A stretch of DNA of 58,338 bases. Origin: Catenulispora rubra (GTDB lineage Bacteria > Actinomycetota > Actinomycetes > Streptomycetales > Catenulisporaceae). Positions 16,179 to 25,405 of this stretch are shown piece after piece. How positions within the stretch are numbered: the stretch's first letter is position 1; the number at the start of each line of letters is the position of its first letter. The notes below the pieces were generated by a model, which ran no database searches, had not been told where the DNA came from, and worked only from the letters and a program-made list of their open reading frames with translations. Made by a program: the position numbers and the translations under genes. The stretch covers positions 1 to 58,338 of the forward strand of contig NZ_JAACYW010000040.1 in assembly GCF_015356825.1 (NCBI RefSeq), given 5' to 3'.

Positions 16179-17461
16179 GACAGCTCTCCAGAAGTCTGAC
16201 CCGCCCGCACCGGGGATTCGTGATCGGCGGACGTCAGGGGATGGTGCCTCGGGTGGAAGACCCAGGCGCGGAGCAACACGAAACGGGCCAGCGTCGACAG
16301 GCCGTTGGCGACGATCAGCGCCGCCAGTTCCGTGGTGCGGGAGGGATGGTGCACGGCCGCGTGGACCCCGGCCAGCGTCCCGGTCGACAGCACCAGGCCG
16401 ATGGCGAACGCGACCAGGCCTCCGACCTGGTCGCGCAGCGCGTTGCGGCTGCCGGTGACGCCGAAGGTGAAGCGGCGGTTGGCCGCCGTGTTCGCGACCG
16501 CCGTGACGGCCAGCGCGACGGCGTTCGCCGCGAAGGCCCCCATCGGCGCGCGCAGCAGTACGTAAAGGAGCAGATAGGCCAGCGTCGACAGCACGCCGAT
16601 GGTCGCGAAGGCCGGGATCTGCCACTTCAGCCCGGGCGGCGGATCGGCCGCCAGCACCCGGGCCCGGACCGGCGCCCCGGAGGAGGACCGCAGCGAGGCC
16701 TTGGCGACCCGCCACATGCCCCGCAGGTCCGCCTTGGCGGTCTTCACGATGTCGACCCGGGAGTCCGGGTCGTCGATCCAGTCCACCGGCACTTCGTGGA
16801 TCCGCAGCCCCGAGCGCTCGGCGAGCAGCAGGAGTTCGGTGTCGAAGAACCACTCCTCGTCCTGCACCCGGGGCAGCAGCGCCTGGACCACCTCGGTCTT
16901 GGCGGCCTTGAACCCGCACTGCGCGTCCGAGAAGCGGGCCGCCATCGTGGTGCGCAGCAGGAAGTTGTACGTGCGCGAGATGAATTCCCGCTTCGGACCG
17001 CGTGCCACGGCGCTGCCGCGGGCCAGCCGGGAGCCGATGGCCAGGTCCGAGTGGCCGCTGAGCAGCGGGGCCACCAGCGGCAGGAAAGCGTTCAGGTCGG
17101 TGGACAGGTCGACGTCCATGTAGGACACGACGTCGGCGTCGGAGGCGGACCACACGGCGCGCAGCGCGCGGCCGCGGCCCTTGAGGTCCAGATGGACCGC
17201 CCGCACCCCGCTCAGCTCCCGCGACAACCGGGCGGCGACCGCCCACGTGCCGTCGGTCGAGGCGTTGTCGGCCACAGTGATCCGGAAGGGATAGGGCAGG
17301 TTCTCGACGAGGTAGCGGTGCAGCCTGCGCACGCTGGCCTCCAGGACGTGCTGCTCGTTGTAGACGGGCACCACGACCTCGACCAGCCGTCTGCGCGGAC
17401 CACCCGCCGCCCCGGTGCCGGCGTCCGGCGGTTCGCGGTCGGTGAGAGCGGTTGCGTTCAT
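16175..17461 (-). CDS. GT2 glycosyltransferase fused to a GtrA-like membrane domain
   Basis: The product is 428 residues. Residues about 20-250 are a GT2 domain of the dolichyl/polyprenyl-phosphate sugar synthase type (VEVVVPVYNEQHVLEASV, DNASTDGTW, MDVDLSTDL with the DxD, GSRLARGSAVARGPKREFISRTYN, DAQCGFK). Residues about 300-420 contain four helices of a GtrA domain (FATIGVLSTLAYLLLY, NRRFTFG). It probably makes a polyprenyl-phosphate sugar used by the overlapping GT39 gene. ATG at 17461 was chosen because GT2 homology starts soon after and no upstream start is convincing. Confidence 0.9.
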   Translation of the reverse strand: MNATALTDREPPDAGTGAAGGPRRRLVEVVVPVYNEQHVLEASVRRLHRYLVENLPYPFRITVADNASTDGTWAVAARLSRELSGVRAVHLDLKGRGRALRAVWSASDADVVSYMDVDLSTDLNAFLPLVAPLLSGHSDLAIGSRLARGSAVARGPKREFISRTYNFLLRTTMAARFSDAQCGFKAAKTEVVQALLPRVQDEEWFFDTELLLLAERSGLRIHEVPVDWIDDPDSRVDIVKTAKADLRGMWRVAKASLRSSSGAPVRARVLAADPPPGLKWQIPAFATIGVLSTLAYLLLYVLLRAPMGAFAANAVALAVTAVANTAANRRFTFGVTGSRNALRDQVGGLVAFAIGLVLSTGTLAGVHAAVHHPSRTTELAALIVANGLSTLARFVLLRAWVFHPRHHPLTSADHESPVRAGQTSGELS

Positions 17462-17593
17462 GCCCTCGACGCTCGCGGCGCGGCGTGGGAGGGGAATGAG
17501 GCTTCGATGAAGCGCGCATGAGAATGGGTGCGACACTGGTCGGACGTGTGAGCGTCCGTTGACAAACCTGAGATCGCCGAACGGAACACAGAA

Positions 17594-17667
17594 CGTCGGA
17601 ACCACGGCGCGGCGGCCGTGATTCCGACGTGGCGGTCACAGGATCGGACCGTCCGATTGCGGACGGT
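17594..17667 (-). terminator. Two consecutive hairpins downstream of the sensor kinase gene
   Basis: 17648-17667 is a perfect 8-4-8 hairpin (ACCGTCCG/CGGACGGT). 17594-17629 is a 15-bp stem with one mismatch (CGTCGGAACCACGGC/GCCGTGATTCCGACG). Both lie between the kinase stop and the GT2 start on the same strand, so they separate the two-component operon from the glycosyltransferase operon. Confidence 0.65.
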
Positions 17668-17702
17668 AGTGTCAGTGATGACAAAGCCCTGATGGACTCG
17701 AC

Positions 17703-19184
17703 TCAGGCCTCTGCGGTGCCGGGAAGGAACAGCCGCGCGATGGTTCCGGGCCCGTCGTACGGCTTCTCGAAGGCGATGATGCCCCCGGACTCGCGCGCGG
17801 CGCGGGCCACGATCGCCAGCCCCAGACCGCTGCCCGGCATCGCGCGCGCGGTGGGGGAGCGCCAGAAGCGCTCGAAGACGTGCGGCAGTTCCTCCGGAGG
17901 GATGCCCGGCCCGCGGTCGCGCACGGTCAGCGAACCGTTGGCCAGCCGTACCTCCACGGCCGCCCCCGGCGGTGAGAACTTCACCGCGTTGTCGAGCAGG
18001 TTCACCACCGCGCGCTCCAGCGCCGCGCCGTCGCCGTGCGTGGTCCACGGATGCAGGTCGTCGATGATGGTGACCGGGGTGTCGCGGGCGGCGCCGCGCG
18101 GGCGGACGCGTTCCACAGCGCGCGCGGTGACCTCGTGCAGCGCCACCGGCGCGGTCACGGTCATGGCCTGCTCCGGACGCGACAGCTCCAGCAGGTCGGC
18201 GATCAGCACCGTCAGCTCGCGCATCTGCGTGCGGGCGCCGGTGAGCAGTTCGGTGCGCTTGCCCTCGGGCAGCGGCCGGCCGGACTCCTCGGAGCGGATC
18301 AGCAGGTCGATGGCGGTGCGCAGGGACGTCAGAGGAGTGCGCAGCTCGTGGCCGGCGTCGTCGACGAGGCGTTTCTGCTCGTCCCGGGACGCCTGCAGGG
18401 CCGCGGTCATCGAGTTGAAGGACTCTGAGAGCCGGGCGATCTCGTCATTGCCGGACACCGGCATCCGGACCGACAGGTCCTCGGTGCGGGCGACGTGCTC
18501 GACCGCTGAGGTCAACTCGTCGACGGGACGCAGTCCGGCACGCGCGACAAGCAGGCCGGTGGTGGCCGCGCCGCCGATGCCGATCAGCGAGACCACGATC
18601 AGCAGCCAGGCCAGGCTGCTCAGGGAGTCGTCGATGGGGCCGTAGGCCTGTGACTTCAGGAAGACGCCGGGATGGAACGGGTCGCGATTGGCCACGACCT
18701 GGACGCGGACCTTCTCGCCGTTGGCGTTGACGCCGTCGCGCCAGATGGAGGCGCCCGGCGGCGCGTGCTCGATCTGCAGGTCCGCGGTCTGGCCCGGAAC
18801 CGCGGTGGATCCGGGCAGGGCGCAGGTCTGAGTCCCGTTGAAGAAGGTGACGCTGACTGCGGCCGGCGGGAAATGGTTGACGCCGCTGTGCGTCGGATCC
18901 ACCGCGTCGCCGGGACTTCCACCATTCGCCGCGGCCGTCGCTCCCTTCCCGATGTCGCAAGGGGACCTGGGCTGGTAGTCGGCCGGATCCGGTCCGCCAG
19001 GCTTGCCCTCGGGGTACAGGCCGAAGCCCGGATCACGGCTGCCGGCGATGGCGCTGTCCATCTGGTTGTGGAGCCGGTCCCGCACCGCGATGTAGGAGAT
19101 CAGGGATACCGCGCCGATCGCGATCGCCACGGCCACGGCGCTCATGAGAGCCAGCCGCGACCGCAGGGGCATGCGTCGCCTCAT
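17703..19184 (-). CDS. Two-component sensor histidine kinase (MprB/TcrY-like)
   Basis: The product is 493 residues: membrane helix at about 11-33, an extracellular domain of about 150 residues with two cysteines (C76, C121), a second helix at about 190-213, HAMP, then HisKA with the phospho-acceptor H279 in DAGHELRTPL. The ATPase domain has NLLDNAVKFS, VRDRGPGIPP and GSGLGLAIV. The ATG overlaps the response regulator stop by four bases, making a co-translated pair. The signal is unknown. Confidence 0.93.
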   Translation of the reverse strand: MRRRMPLRSRLALMSAVAVAIAIGAVSLISYIAVRDRLHNQMDSAIAGSRDPGFGLYPEGKPGGPDPADYQPRSPCDIGKGATAAANGGSPGDAVDPTHSGVNHFPPAAVSVTFFNGTQTCALPGSTAVPGQTADLQIEHAPPGASIWRDGVNANGEKVRVQVVANRDPFHPGVFLKSQAYGPIDDSLSSLAWLLIVVSLIGIGGAATTGLLVARAGLRPVDELTSAVEHVARTEDLSVRMPVSGNDEIARLSESFNSMTAALQASRDEQKRLVDDAGHELRTPLTSLRTAIDLLIRSEESGRPLPEGKRTELLTGARTQMRELTVLIADLLELSRPEQAMTVTAPVALHEVTARAVERVRPRGAARDTPVTIIDDLHPWTTHGDGAALERAVVNLLDNAVKFSPPGAAVEVRLANGSLTVRDRGPGIPPEELPHVFERFWRSPTARAMPGSGLGLAIVARAARESGGIIAFEKPYDGPGTIARLFLPGTAEA

Positions 19185-19975
19185 CGGCGCGCGCCGGAGG
19201 CCGTGCGCAGCGCGTAGCCGACCCCGCGTACGGTCTGGACCAGGCGGGGGAGGCCGTCGAACTCGGTCTTCTTGCGCACGTACATGACGTACACGTCCAG
19301 CGAGTTCGAGGCGGGCTCGAAGTCGAAGCCCCAGACCGCGCGCAGGATCTGTTCGCGGGTCAGGGCCTGGCGCGGGTGGGACAGGAACATCTCCAGGAGC
19401 AGATACTCCGTTCGGGTGAGTTCGATCAGCTGGCCGGCGCGGGTCACCTCGCGGGTGAGCGTGTCCATGCGCAGGTCCTCGTACTCCAGGACGTGGTCGC
19501 CGTGTCCGGCCGCGCCGGGGGTGGCCTCGGTGCCCTCGACGGTCAGCGCGCCGCGCCGGAGCAGGGCCCGGACCCGGGCCAGCAGCTCGTCGAGTTCGAA
19601 GGGCTTGGCCAGGTAGTCGTCGGCGCCGGCGTCCAGGCCGGCGACACGGTCCCCGGTCAGGTCCCGGGCGGTGAGCATCAGGACCGGCAGGTGCGGATCG
19701 GCGGCGCGCAGCCGGCGGCAGGCGGTGAGCCCGTCCATGCCGGGCATCAGCACGTCCAGCACGACCAGGTCCGGGCGGCCGCGCTCGACCTCGGCCAGCG
19801 CGGCGCGGCCGTCGTTCGCGGTGCGGACCGCGTACCCCTCGAACTCCAGGCTGGAGGCGAGCACGGCGCGGATGCCGGGCTCGTCGTCGACGACGAGGAT
19901 CTCGGAGGTGCTCTGTCCCGCCGGGGACCCGGCGGGACCAGCGAGGAAGGGCGTGGGAGAGCTCACGGCGACCAC
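19181..19975 (-). CDS. OmpR-family response regulator (MprA-like)
   Basis: The product is up to 264 residues. The receiver domain has the acidic pair D30-D31, phospho-acceptor D74 (VVLDVLMPGMDGL) and K124. The C-terminal winged helix ends RKKTEFDGLPRLVQTVRGVGYALR. First gene of the two-component operon. The start is uncertain: GTG at 19975 is used, GTG at 19966 is equally possible and neither has a clear Shine-Dalgarno. Receiver homology begins near residue 25. Confidence 0.93.
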   Translation of the reverse strand: MVAVSSPTPFLAGPAGSPAGQSTSEILVVDDEPGIRAVLASSLEFEGYAVRTANDGRAALAEVERGRPDLVVLDVLMPGMDGLTACRRLRAADPHLPVLMLTARDLTGDRVAGLDAGADDYLAKPFELDELLARVRALLRRGALTVEGTEATPGAAGHGDHVLEYEDLRMDTLTREVTRAGQLIELTRTEYLLLEMFLSHPRQALTREQILRAVWGFDFEPASNSLDVYVMYVRKKTEFDGLPRLVQTVRGVGYALRTASGARR

Positions 19976-20074
19976 TATCTGCGGGGTGGATGAGGAACGT
20001 CTGAGAATCCGTCAGGAGAAGTATGAGAGGTTTTCGGCTCGCCGACCACGGGTCCTCAGCAGGTTGCGGCTCTG

Positions 20075-20093
20075 GTTAGTGACTGATAACTTA
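20075..20093. promoter_or_regulatory. TetR-type operator in front of its own gene
   Basis: GTTAGTGACTGATAACTTA ends seven bases before the ATG of the TetR gene. The same pattern recurs at 20879-20897 upstream of the DHA2 exporter. Position over the start region predicts autorepression. Confidence 0.7.
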
Positions 20094-20099
20094 CTTCCC

Positions 20100-20780
20100 A
20101 TGAGCCCCCGCATGAGTGCCGAAGAACGACGCGACCAAGTGGTGCGAGCCGCGGTCGCCGAGTTCGCCGTCCGCGGGCTTGAGGGCACCTCGACCGGCGA
20201 CATCGCCAAGCGGGTCGGGGTGTCGCAGCCCTACCTGTTCCGACTGTTCCCGACCAAGCGCGATCTGTTCATCGCCGCCGTGCAGTACGGCGCGACGCAG
20301 GTGCGCGACGTGTTCACCAAGGCGGCCGAGGGCAAGTACGGGCACGCCGCGCTCGCCGCGATGGGCGACGCGTACCAGAACCTGCTCATGGAGGACCGCC
20401 TGGTGCTGAACATGCAGCTCCAGCAGTTCGCCGCCTGCCACGACCCGGAGGTCCAGGCCGCCGTGCGCGGCGCCATGCAGGGCCTTTGGCAGCACATGGA
20501 GAACCTCTCGGGCGCCCCGCTTGGGGTCCGCGTGGACTTCTTGGCCAAGGGCATGCTGTGCAACGTGATCGCCGCGATGGGTCGAGACAACGTCGAAGAC
20601 CCGGAGTGGCAGCCGATCCTCAACGTGCTGCGCGACGACACCGCCGTCGCCGCCGACACGGCCGAGGAGCTCGACGCCGAAGCCGCGAAGGGGTACTCGG
20701 ACCAGTCGTCCGGCAGCGCGGCCGGCAGCCCGGCCGAGCCGGAGTACGCGAACTACATCTCGAAGGCGTTCACCGACTGA
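20100..20780 (+). CDS. TetR/AcrR-family transcriptional regulator
   Basis: The product is 226 residues. The N-terminal TetR helix-turn-helix reads EERRDQVVRAAVAEFAVRGLEGTSTGDIAKRVGVSQPYLFRLFPTKRDLF in pieces; the C-terminal ligand domain is typical and diverse, with an acidic tail. ATG at 20100 starts just after its operator, with no Shine-Dalgarno, so a leaderless mRNA is plausible. It probably represses itself and the exporter 208 bases downstream on the same strand. Confidence 0.92.
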   Translation: MSPRMSAEERRDQVVRAAVAEFAVRGLEGTSTGDIAKRVGVSQPYLFRLFPTKRDLFIAAVQYGATQVRDVFTKAAEGKYGHAALAAMGDAYQNLLMEDRLVLNMQLQQFAACHDPEVQAAVRGAMQGLWQHMENLSGAPLGVRVDFLAKGMLCNVIAAMGRDNVEDPEWQPILNVLRDDTAVAADTAEELDAEAAKGYSDQSSGSAAGSPAEPEYANYISKAFTD

Positions 20781-20878
20781 CCTGATCTGGCCTGACCTGA
20801 TCTGGTCCGACCGGTCCGGCGGGAACGCCGACCGAGCCACCGCAAGGCACTTTCCGCGCCACCCGTCTGTCCATCGAA

Positions 20879-20897
20879 GTTAGTGACTGCTAACTAC
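20879..20897. promoter_or_regulatory. TetR-type operator upstream of the DHA2 exporter
   Basis: GTTAGTGACTGCTAACTAC contains the inverted repeat AGTTAG-TGACTG-CTAACT (from 20878) and matches the site at 20075 in 16 of 19 bases. It lies 91 bases before the exporter ATG, in the expected promoter region. Confidence 0.72.
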
Positions 20898-20987
20898 CCG
20901 GCCAATCTGATCAACCCGATCAACCCGACCAACCCGACCTGCGCTGTTCCATGATCTGTACTGATCCAAAATCCGGAGGGGATCACC

Positions 20988-22544
20988 ATGAGCACCGAGA
21001 CCATCGGCGGGCACCAGGGCCCACCGGCGGAGGGCCTCCGGGCCGCCACCATCGGCCACCCGGTCCGCACCTTCGTCATCACCGGCATCGCCATGTTCAT
21101 GGCGTCGCTGGACAACCTCGTCGTCAGCATCGCGCTGCCCTCGATCCGGGAGTCCCTGCACGCCGGCCTGTCCGGCCTGCAGTGGACGGTCTCCGCCTAC
21201 ACGCTCACCTTCGCCGTCTTCCTGTTGACCGGCTCCACGCTCGGCGACCGCTTCGGCCGCCGGAACCTGTTCGTCATCGGCCTCGCCGTCTTCACCGCCG
21301 GGTCGGTGGCCTCGGCGCTGGCGCCGAACATCGGGGTGCTGATCGCCGCGCGTGCCGGGCAGGGCCTCGGTGGTGCGGTGGTGGTGCCGCTGAGCCTGAC
21401 GATGTTGTCCGCGAGTGTCCGTCCGGAGAAGCGTGGCGCGGCCGTCGGCGCGTGGAGTGCGATCTCCGGTCTGGCGGTGGCGCTGGGGCCGGTGGTCGGC
21501 GGTGCCGTGGTGGAGGCCGCGTCGTGGCAGTGGATCTTCTGGGTGAACGTGCCGCTGGGTGTGGTGCTGCTGCCGCTGGCGTGGTTCGGCCTCACCGAGA
21601 GCCGTGGTCCGGCGCGCCGGCTGGACGTGGTCGGGACCGTGCTGGCCACCGGCGGCCTGCTCGGCGTCGTGCTGGGCCTGATCCGGGGCGGCGACGTCGG
21701 CTGGACCAACGCGCTGGTGCTGGCCGGTTTCGTCGGTGGCGGGGTGCTGCTGGTCGCCTTCATCGTCTGGGAGCTGCGGACCGACGCGCCGATGGTCCCG
21801 ATGCACCTGTTCCGCGGCCGGGCCTTCCCGCTGACCAACTTCAGCACCCTGCTGATGTCCTTCGGGATGTTCGGCGCGATCTTCTTCCTCTCGCAGGTCT
21901 TCCAGACCGTTTACGGCTTCTCGCCGCTGGGCTCCGGGCTGCGGGTGCTGCCGTGGACCGGCGTACCGATGCTGGTGGCGCCGATCGCCGGGATCCTGTC
22001 CGACCGGATCGGGGGCAAGTGGATCGTCACGGTCGGCCTGGGCCTGCAGGCGGTGGCGCTGGCCTGGGTGGCCGAGGTGATCTCGACCAAGCTGGACTAC
22101 GCCGCGCTGCTGCCGGCCTTCCTGATCGGCGGGACCGGGATGGCGATGTTCTTCGCGCCGATCGAGAACCTGGTGCTCGGCTCGGTGCGGCGCGACCAGG
22201 AGGGCATCGCCTCCGGCGTCAACAACGCGCTGCGCGAGTTCGGCGGCGTGCTGGGCATCGCGGTGATGGGCGCGGTGTTCTCCGCGACCGGCGGCTACGG
22301 CCCGACCGCGACGAAGTCCGCCGACCAGCACTTCATCGACGGTCTGATCCCCGCGGTCTTCACCGGCGCGGCGATCCTGGCCGTGGCCACGGTGGCGATG
22401 TGGCTGGTCCCCGGCCGCGGCGCCGGCGCCTCACAGCTCGGGGACGACTCCGACGCGCACCAGGAAGCCGAAGACGTAGCCCAGGGCGTTGGCGGCCCAG
22501 TGGAAGGACATCGGCACCAGGAGACTGCCACTGCGACGGCGTAG
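20988..22544 (+). CDS. MFS transporter, DHA2 (EmrB/QacA) family drug exporter
   Basis: The product is 518 residues with about 14 membrane segments. N-terminal motif FMASLDNLVVSIALPSIRESL, loop GDRFGRRNLF and motif C-like ISGLAVALGPVVGGAVVEAASWQWIFWVNVPLG are diagnostic. It is a proton-driven efflux pump for hydrophobic compounds. A strong GGAGGGG precedes the ATG. The hydrophilic tail after VPGRGAG is encoded over the 3' end of the convergent CPBP gene, a 114-base overlap. Confidence 0.93.
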   Translation: MSTETIGGHQGPPAEGLRAATIGHPVRTFVITGIAMFMASLDNLVVSIALPSIRESLHAGLSGLQWTVSAYTLTFAVFLLTGSTLGDRFGRRNLFVIGLAVFTAGSVASALAPNIGVLIAARAGQGLGGAVVVPLSLTMLSASVRPEKRGAAVGAWSAISGLAVALGPVVGGAVVEAASWQWIFWVNVPLGVVLLPLAWFGLTESRGPARRLDVVGTVLATGGLLGVVLGLIRGGDVGWTNALVLAGFVGGGVLLVAFIVWELRTDAPMVPMHLFRGRAFPLTNFSTLLMSFGMFGAIFFLSQVFQTVYGFSPLGSGLRVLPWTGVPMLVAPIAGILSDRIGGKWIVTVGLGLQAVALAWVAEVISTKLDYAALLPAFLIGGTGMAMFFAPIENLVLGSVRRDQEGIASGVNNALREFGGVLGIAVMGAVFSATGGYGPTATKSADQHFIDGLIPAVFTGAAILAVATVAMWLVPGRGAGASQLGDDSDAHQEAEDVAQGVGGPVEGHRHQETATATA

Positions 22545-23677
22545 CTCGCAGAACACCGCGCCGCCGAGGCCGGTGAACACCACGGTCCCGAGATCGGCCA
22601 GCGCCGCCCCCAGCTCCGAAGGCCCCAGGAGTGAGGTGAGCGCTGGCTTCTCGGTGTTCAGGTGCAGCGAGGACAGGATGTGCCAGCACCCGAACATCAG
22701 GGAGCTGAAGGCGGTGGCACCCAGCGGCGGCCACCGCCGCAGCGCCAGCCCGAACAGCACGCCGCGGAACGCCACCTCCTCGGCCAGCACGGTGGCGAAC
22801 GGCACGTCGACGAACACCCGCACTGCGACCTGCCACACGGTCAACGAGGCGTAGCGCTGGTCGGTGAACAGCGAACGCGTGGCCGGTAACAGGGCGCCGC
22901 CGAGGTAGACCAGGGCCACCCCGGCGATGATGATGCCGGACCACTTCAGGCCGAGCGGCCAGGACCTGTGGTCCAGGCCCAGCTCTTCGAGCGCGTGGCC
23001 GGACCACCAGGCCAGCGCCGCGAACAGGCCGGTGACGATGAACGCGACGACCAGGTCCGGCAGGCTGTCGAACCAGTGGACGCGGTGCTCCAGCCAGTTC
23101 AGCGCCGCCAGGAGAACGTGCCCAGCGACAGCCCGATGATGATCCCGGCGTTCCACGTCGAGGACTGGTTCTGGCCCATCAGCAGCTGCAACTCGCGCTG
23201 TGTCCGGGCGCCCCAGACGACCACCGAGACGCTCACCACGAGCAGCACCACAGGGATGAACTGCCACGAGCGCTTCCGCAGGTGCTCGCTGAAGCTCCAG
23301 CCCCGCCGCCGCGCCACCGACCGGACCAGGGTGCTGATCAAGGAGCCGACGCCGTAGCCGGCGATACCCGTGATGCCGCCGAGCAGGCCCTGCATGATCC
23401 AGGGCCGGGGGAGCAGCGAAGGGGTCAGCGACAGCCAGAAGAAGAGCGTCGCGAAGCAGTAGCCGGTCAGGTCCGGCCAGCGGCGCACCACCCAGGACGG
23501 GTCCGGCGGGTTCCAGTACGGCTTCCGGGCGAACGCCGCGACGCGCTGCGTCAACCGCCGACGGCGCCCGGAGCCAGAGCCGGAGTCAGAGCCGGAACCA
23601 GAGCCAGACTCAGAGCCGGAGTCGGTTTCAGAATGCCTGGTTGCAGAGGAGAAGTCCGTGAGATCCGATTTCTCCAT
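22431..23677 (-). pseudogene. CPBP-family intramembrane protease gene split by a frameshift
   Basis: Two frames appear to form one gene. The first (23677 to stop at 23099, 192 residues) has a Ser/Gly repeat tail, then membrane sequence (FFWLSLTPSLLPRPWIMQGL, GYGVGSLISTL) resembling the N-terminal membrane domain of Abhydrolase_9 proteins. The second (from about 23110 to 22431) continues with membrane helices and CPBP motifs EEVAFRG, FGCWHIL and FHWAANALG. The second frame has no ATG or GTG near its beginning, and its upstream part reads as out-of-frame sequence. Joining them needs a -1 shift or one missing base near 23100-23120. A sequencing error, a real mutation or rare frameshifting could explain it. 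Confidence 0.65.
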
Positions 23678-23737
23678 CCGGCCATTATCAGCGCCCGAAC
23701 GGCGAAATCGTGGGACCGGGACCCGCCGACCGCGCGA

Positions 23738-23766
23738 AAAGGCCCCGGCACGACGCCGGGGCCCTT
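23738..23766 (-). terminator. Terminator between the aminotransferase and CPBP genes
   Basis: AAAGGCCCCGGC and GCCGGGGCCCTTT flank a 5-base loop, with a TTTT run on the minus strand. It lies just downstream of the aminotransferase stop at 23784 and looks like a standard rho-independent terminator. Confidence 0.85.
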
Positions 23767-23783
23767 TCGGGGGAGCTTCGGAT

Positions 23784-25031
23784 TCAGCGCGCCTCGCCCA
23801 GCAGCTTCTGCAGCCGCGACACGCCCTCGACCAGGTCCGCGTCGCTCAGCGCGTAGGACAGCCGCAGGTAGCCCGGGGTCCCGAAGGCCTCACCGGGCAC
23901 CACGGCGACCTCGGCCTCGTCCAGGATCAGCGAGGCCAGCTCGGCCGAATTCGCCGGGTGCTGCCCGCGGATCTCCTTGCCGAGCAGCGCCTTCACCGAC
24001 GGGTACACGTAGAACGCGCCCTTCGGCTCCGGGCACAGCACGCCGGGGATCTCGTTCAGCATCCGCACGATGGTCTGCCGGCGGCGGTCGAAGGCCAGCT
24101 TCATCTCGTTCACCGCGGCCAGGTCGCCGGACACCGCGGCCAGCGCGGCGACCTGCGCGACGTTGGAGACGTTGGAGGTGGCGTGCGACTGCAGGTTGGT
24201 GGCGGCCTTGACCACGTCGGCCGGGCCGATCAGCCACCCGACCCGCCAGCCGGTCATCGCGTAGGTCTTGGCCACGCCGTTGACGATCACGGTCTGCTCG
24301 GCGAGCTCCGGGACCGCCTTCAGGATCGAGGTGAAGCGCGCGTCGCCGTAGACCAGGTGCTCGTAGATCTCGTCGGTGAGGACCCACAGGCCGTTCTCCA
24401 GGGCCCAGCGACCGATGGCCTCGACCTGCTCAGGGCTGTAGACCGCGCCGGTCGGGTTCGACGGCGAGACGAACAGCAGGACCTTGGTGCGCTCGGTCCG
24501 GGCCGCCTCCAGCTGCTCCACCGAGGCCAGGTAGCCGGTGGTCTCGTCGGTGACCACGTCCACCGGCACGCCGCCGGCCAGCTGGATCGCCTCGGGGTAG
24601 GTGGTCCAGTACGGGGCCGGGACGATGACCTCGTCGCCGGGGTCCAGCAGGGTCGCGAAGGCGTTGTAGATGGCCTGCTTGCCGCCGTTGGTGACCAGGA
24701 CCTGGTTCGCCGACACCGACACGCCGGAGTCGCGCAGCGTCTTGTGCGCGATCGCCTCCTTCAGCTCCGGCAGCCCGCCGGCCGGCGTGTACTTGTGGTA
24801 CTTCGGGTCCTGAGCCGCCTTCAGCGCCGCCTCGACGATGTAGGCCGGGGTCGGGAAGTCGGGCTCTCCGGCTCCGAAGCCGACCACCGGCCGGCCGGCC
24901 GCCTTGAGCGCCTTCGCCTTGGCGTCCACGGCCAGGGTCGCGGACTCGGCGATGGCGCCGACGCGACGGGAGACTCTGGAGGCAGGGTCGCGGCGGGACG
25001 GGGAGGGTGTGTTGGCTGCGGAGGCTGTCAT
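23784..25031 (-). CDS. aspC: Pyridoxal-phosphate aminotransferase, aspartate aminotransferase type
   Basis: The product is 415 residues, class I/II fold. Landmarks are [37 protein letters not shown] and [16 protein letters not shown], where the lysine is the PLP Schiff base, plus a C-terminal [10 protein letters not shown] with the substrate-carboxylate Arg. It transfers the amino group between aspartate and 2-oxoglutarate; prephenate activity is possible in this subclass. ATG at 25031 is used; an ATG at 25040 (MGG-) is also in frame. The gene lies next to tRNA-Trp and secE, as in several actinomycetes. Confidence 0.92.
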   Translation of the reverse strand: MTASAANTPSPSRRDPASRVSRRVGAIAESATLAVDAKAKALKAAGRPVVGFGAGEPDFPTPAYIVEAALKAAQDPKYHKYTPAGGLPELKEAIAHKTLRDSGVSVSANQVLVTNGGKQAIYNAFATLLDPGDEVIVPAPYWTTYPEAIQLAGGVPVDVVTDETTGYLASVEQLEAARTERTKVLLFVSPSNPTGAVYSPEQVEAIGRWALENGLWVLTDEIYEHLVYGDARFTSILKAVPELAEQTVIVNGVAKTYAMTGWRVGWLIGPADVVKAATNLQSHATSNVSNVAQVAALAAVSGDLAAVNEMKLAFDRRRQTIVRMLNEIPGVLCPEPKGAFYVYPSVKALLGKEIRGQHPANSAELASLILDEAEVAVVPGEAFGTPGYLRLSYALSDADLVEGVSRLQKLLGEAR

Positions 25032-25223
25032 GCCTCCCATCGTCCCACCGCAGGGGGGTCGTTCGGGGCGACGTTCCACGAAAGGAGACGCCCGCGACAC
25101 GGCCGGTATGCGTGCCGCGGCGGAACCCGTTCGCAATCGAGGACGTGCGTCCCGTACACTCTCGATCGGCGGATTCCCCTTCCCCACCTCGGCGAGGTAG
25201 GTTTGTGGAGCACGCTTAGGCAA

Positions 25224-25296
25224 AGGGTCGTAGCTCAACTGGCAGAGCACCGGTCTCCAAAACCGGGGGTTGGGGGTTCAAGTCCCTCCGGCCCTG
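25224..25296 (+). tRNA. tRNA-Trp (CCA)
   Basis: Acceptor AGGGTCG pairs with CGGCCCT, the D arm is GCTC..GAGC, the anticodon stem CCGGT/ACCGG encloses CTCCAAA (anticodon CCA), and the T loop is TTCAAGT. The discriminator is G and no CCA end is encoded. Its place just upstream of secE-nusG is the usual bacterial arrangement. Confidence 0.95.
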
Positions 25297-25301
25297 CTTA
25301 G

Positions 25302-25339
25302 GCGCCCAGGAAAGCCCGGTAATGGGCTCTCCTGGGCGC
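25302..25339 (+). terminator. Hairpin after tRNA-Trp
   Basis: GCGCCCAGG..AGCCC pairs with GGGCT..CCTGGGCGC around a 6-base loop with a small internal bulge. It lies six bases after the tRNA and 67 bases before secE, so it may terminate or attenuate transcription into secE-nusG. Confidence 0.65.
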
Positions 25340-25405
25340 GAAGCGTGTTCGCGGCAGGACCTGCCGCAACAACTTGCCACTTTCACCGAATGTGATGAGG
25401 ACCAG

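Noticed and set aside
25302..25405. An upstream ATG at 25322 extending secE by 28 residues
   Set aside because: It lies inside the hairpin after tRNA-Trp, and the extra residues have no SecE resemblance; GTG 25406 has a ribosome-binding site.
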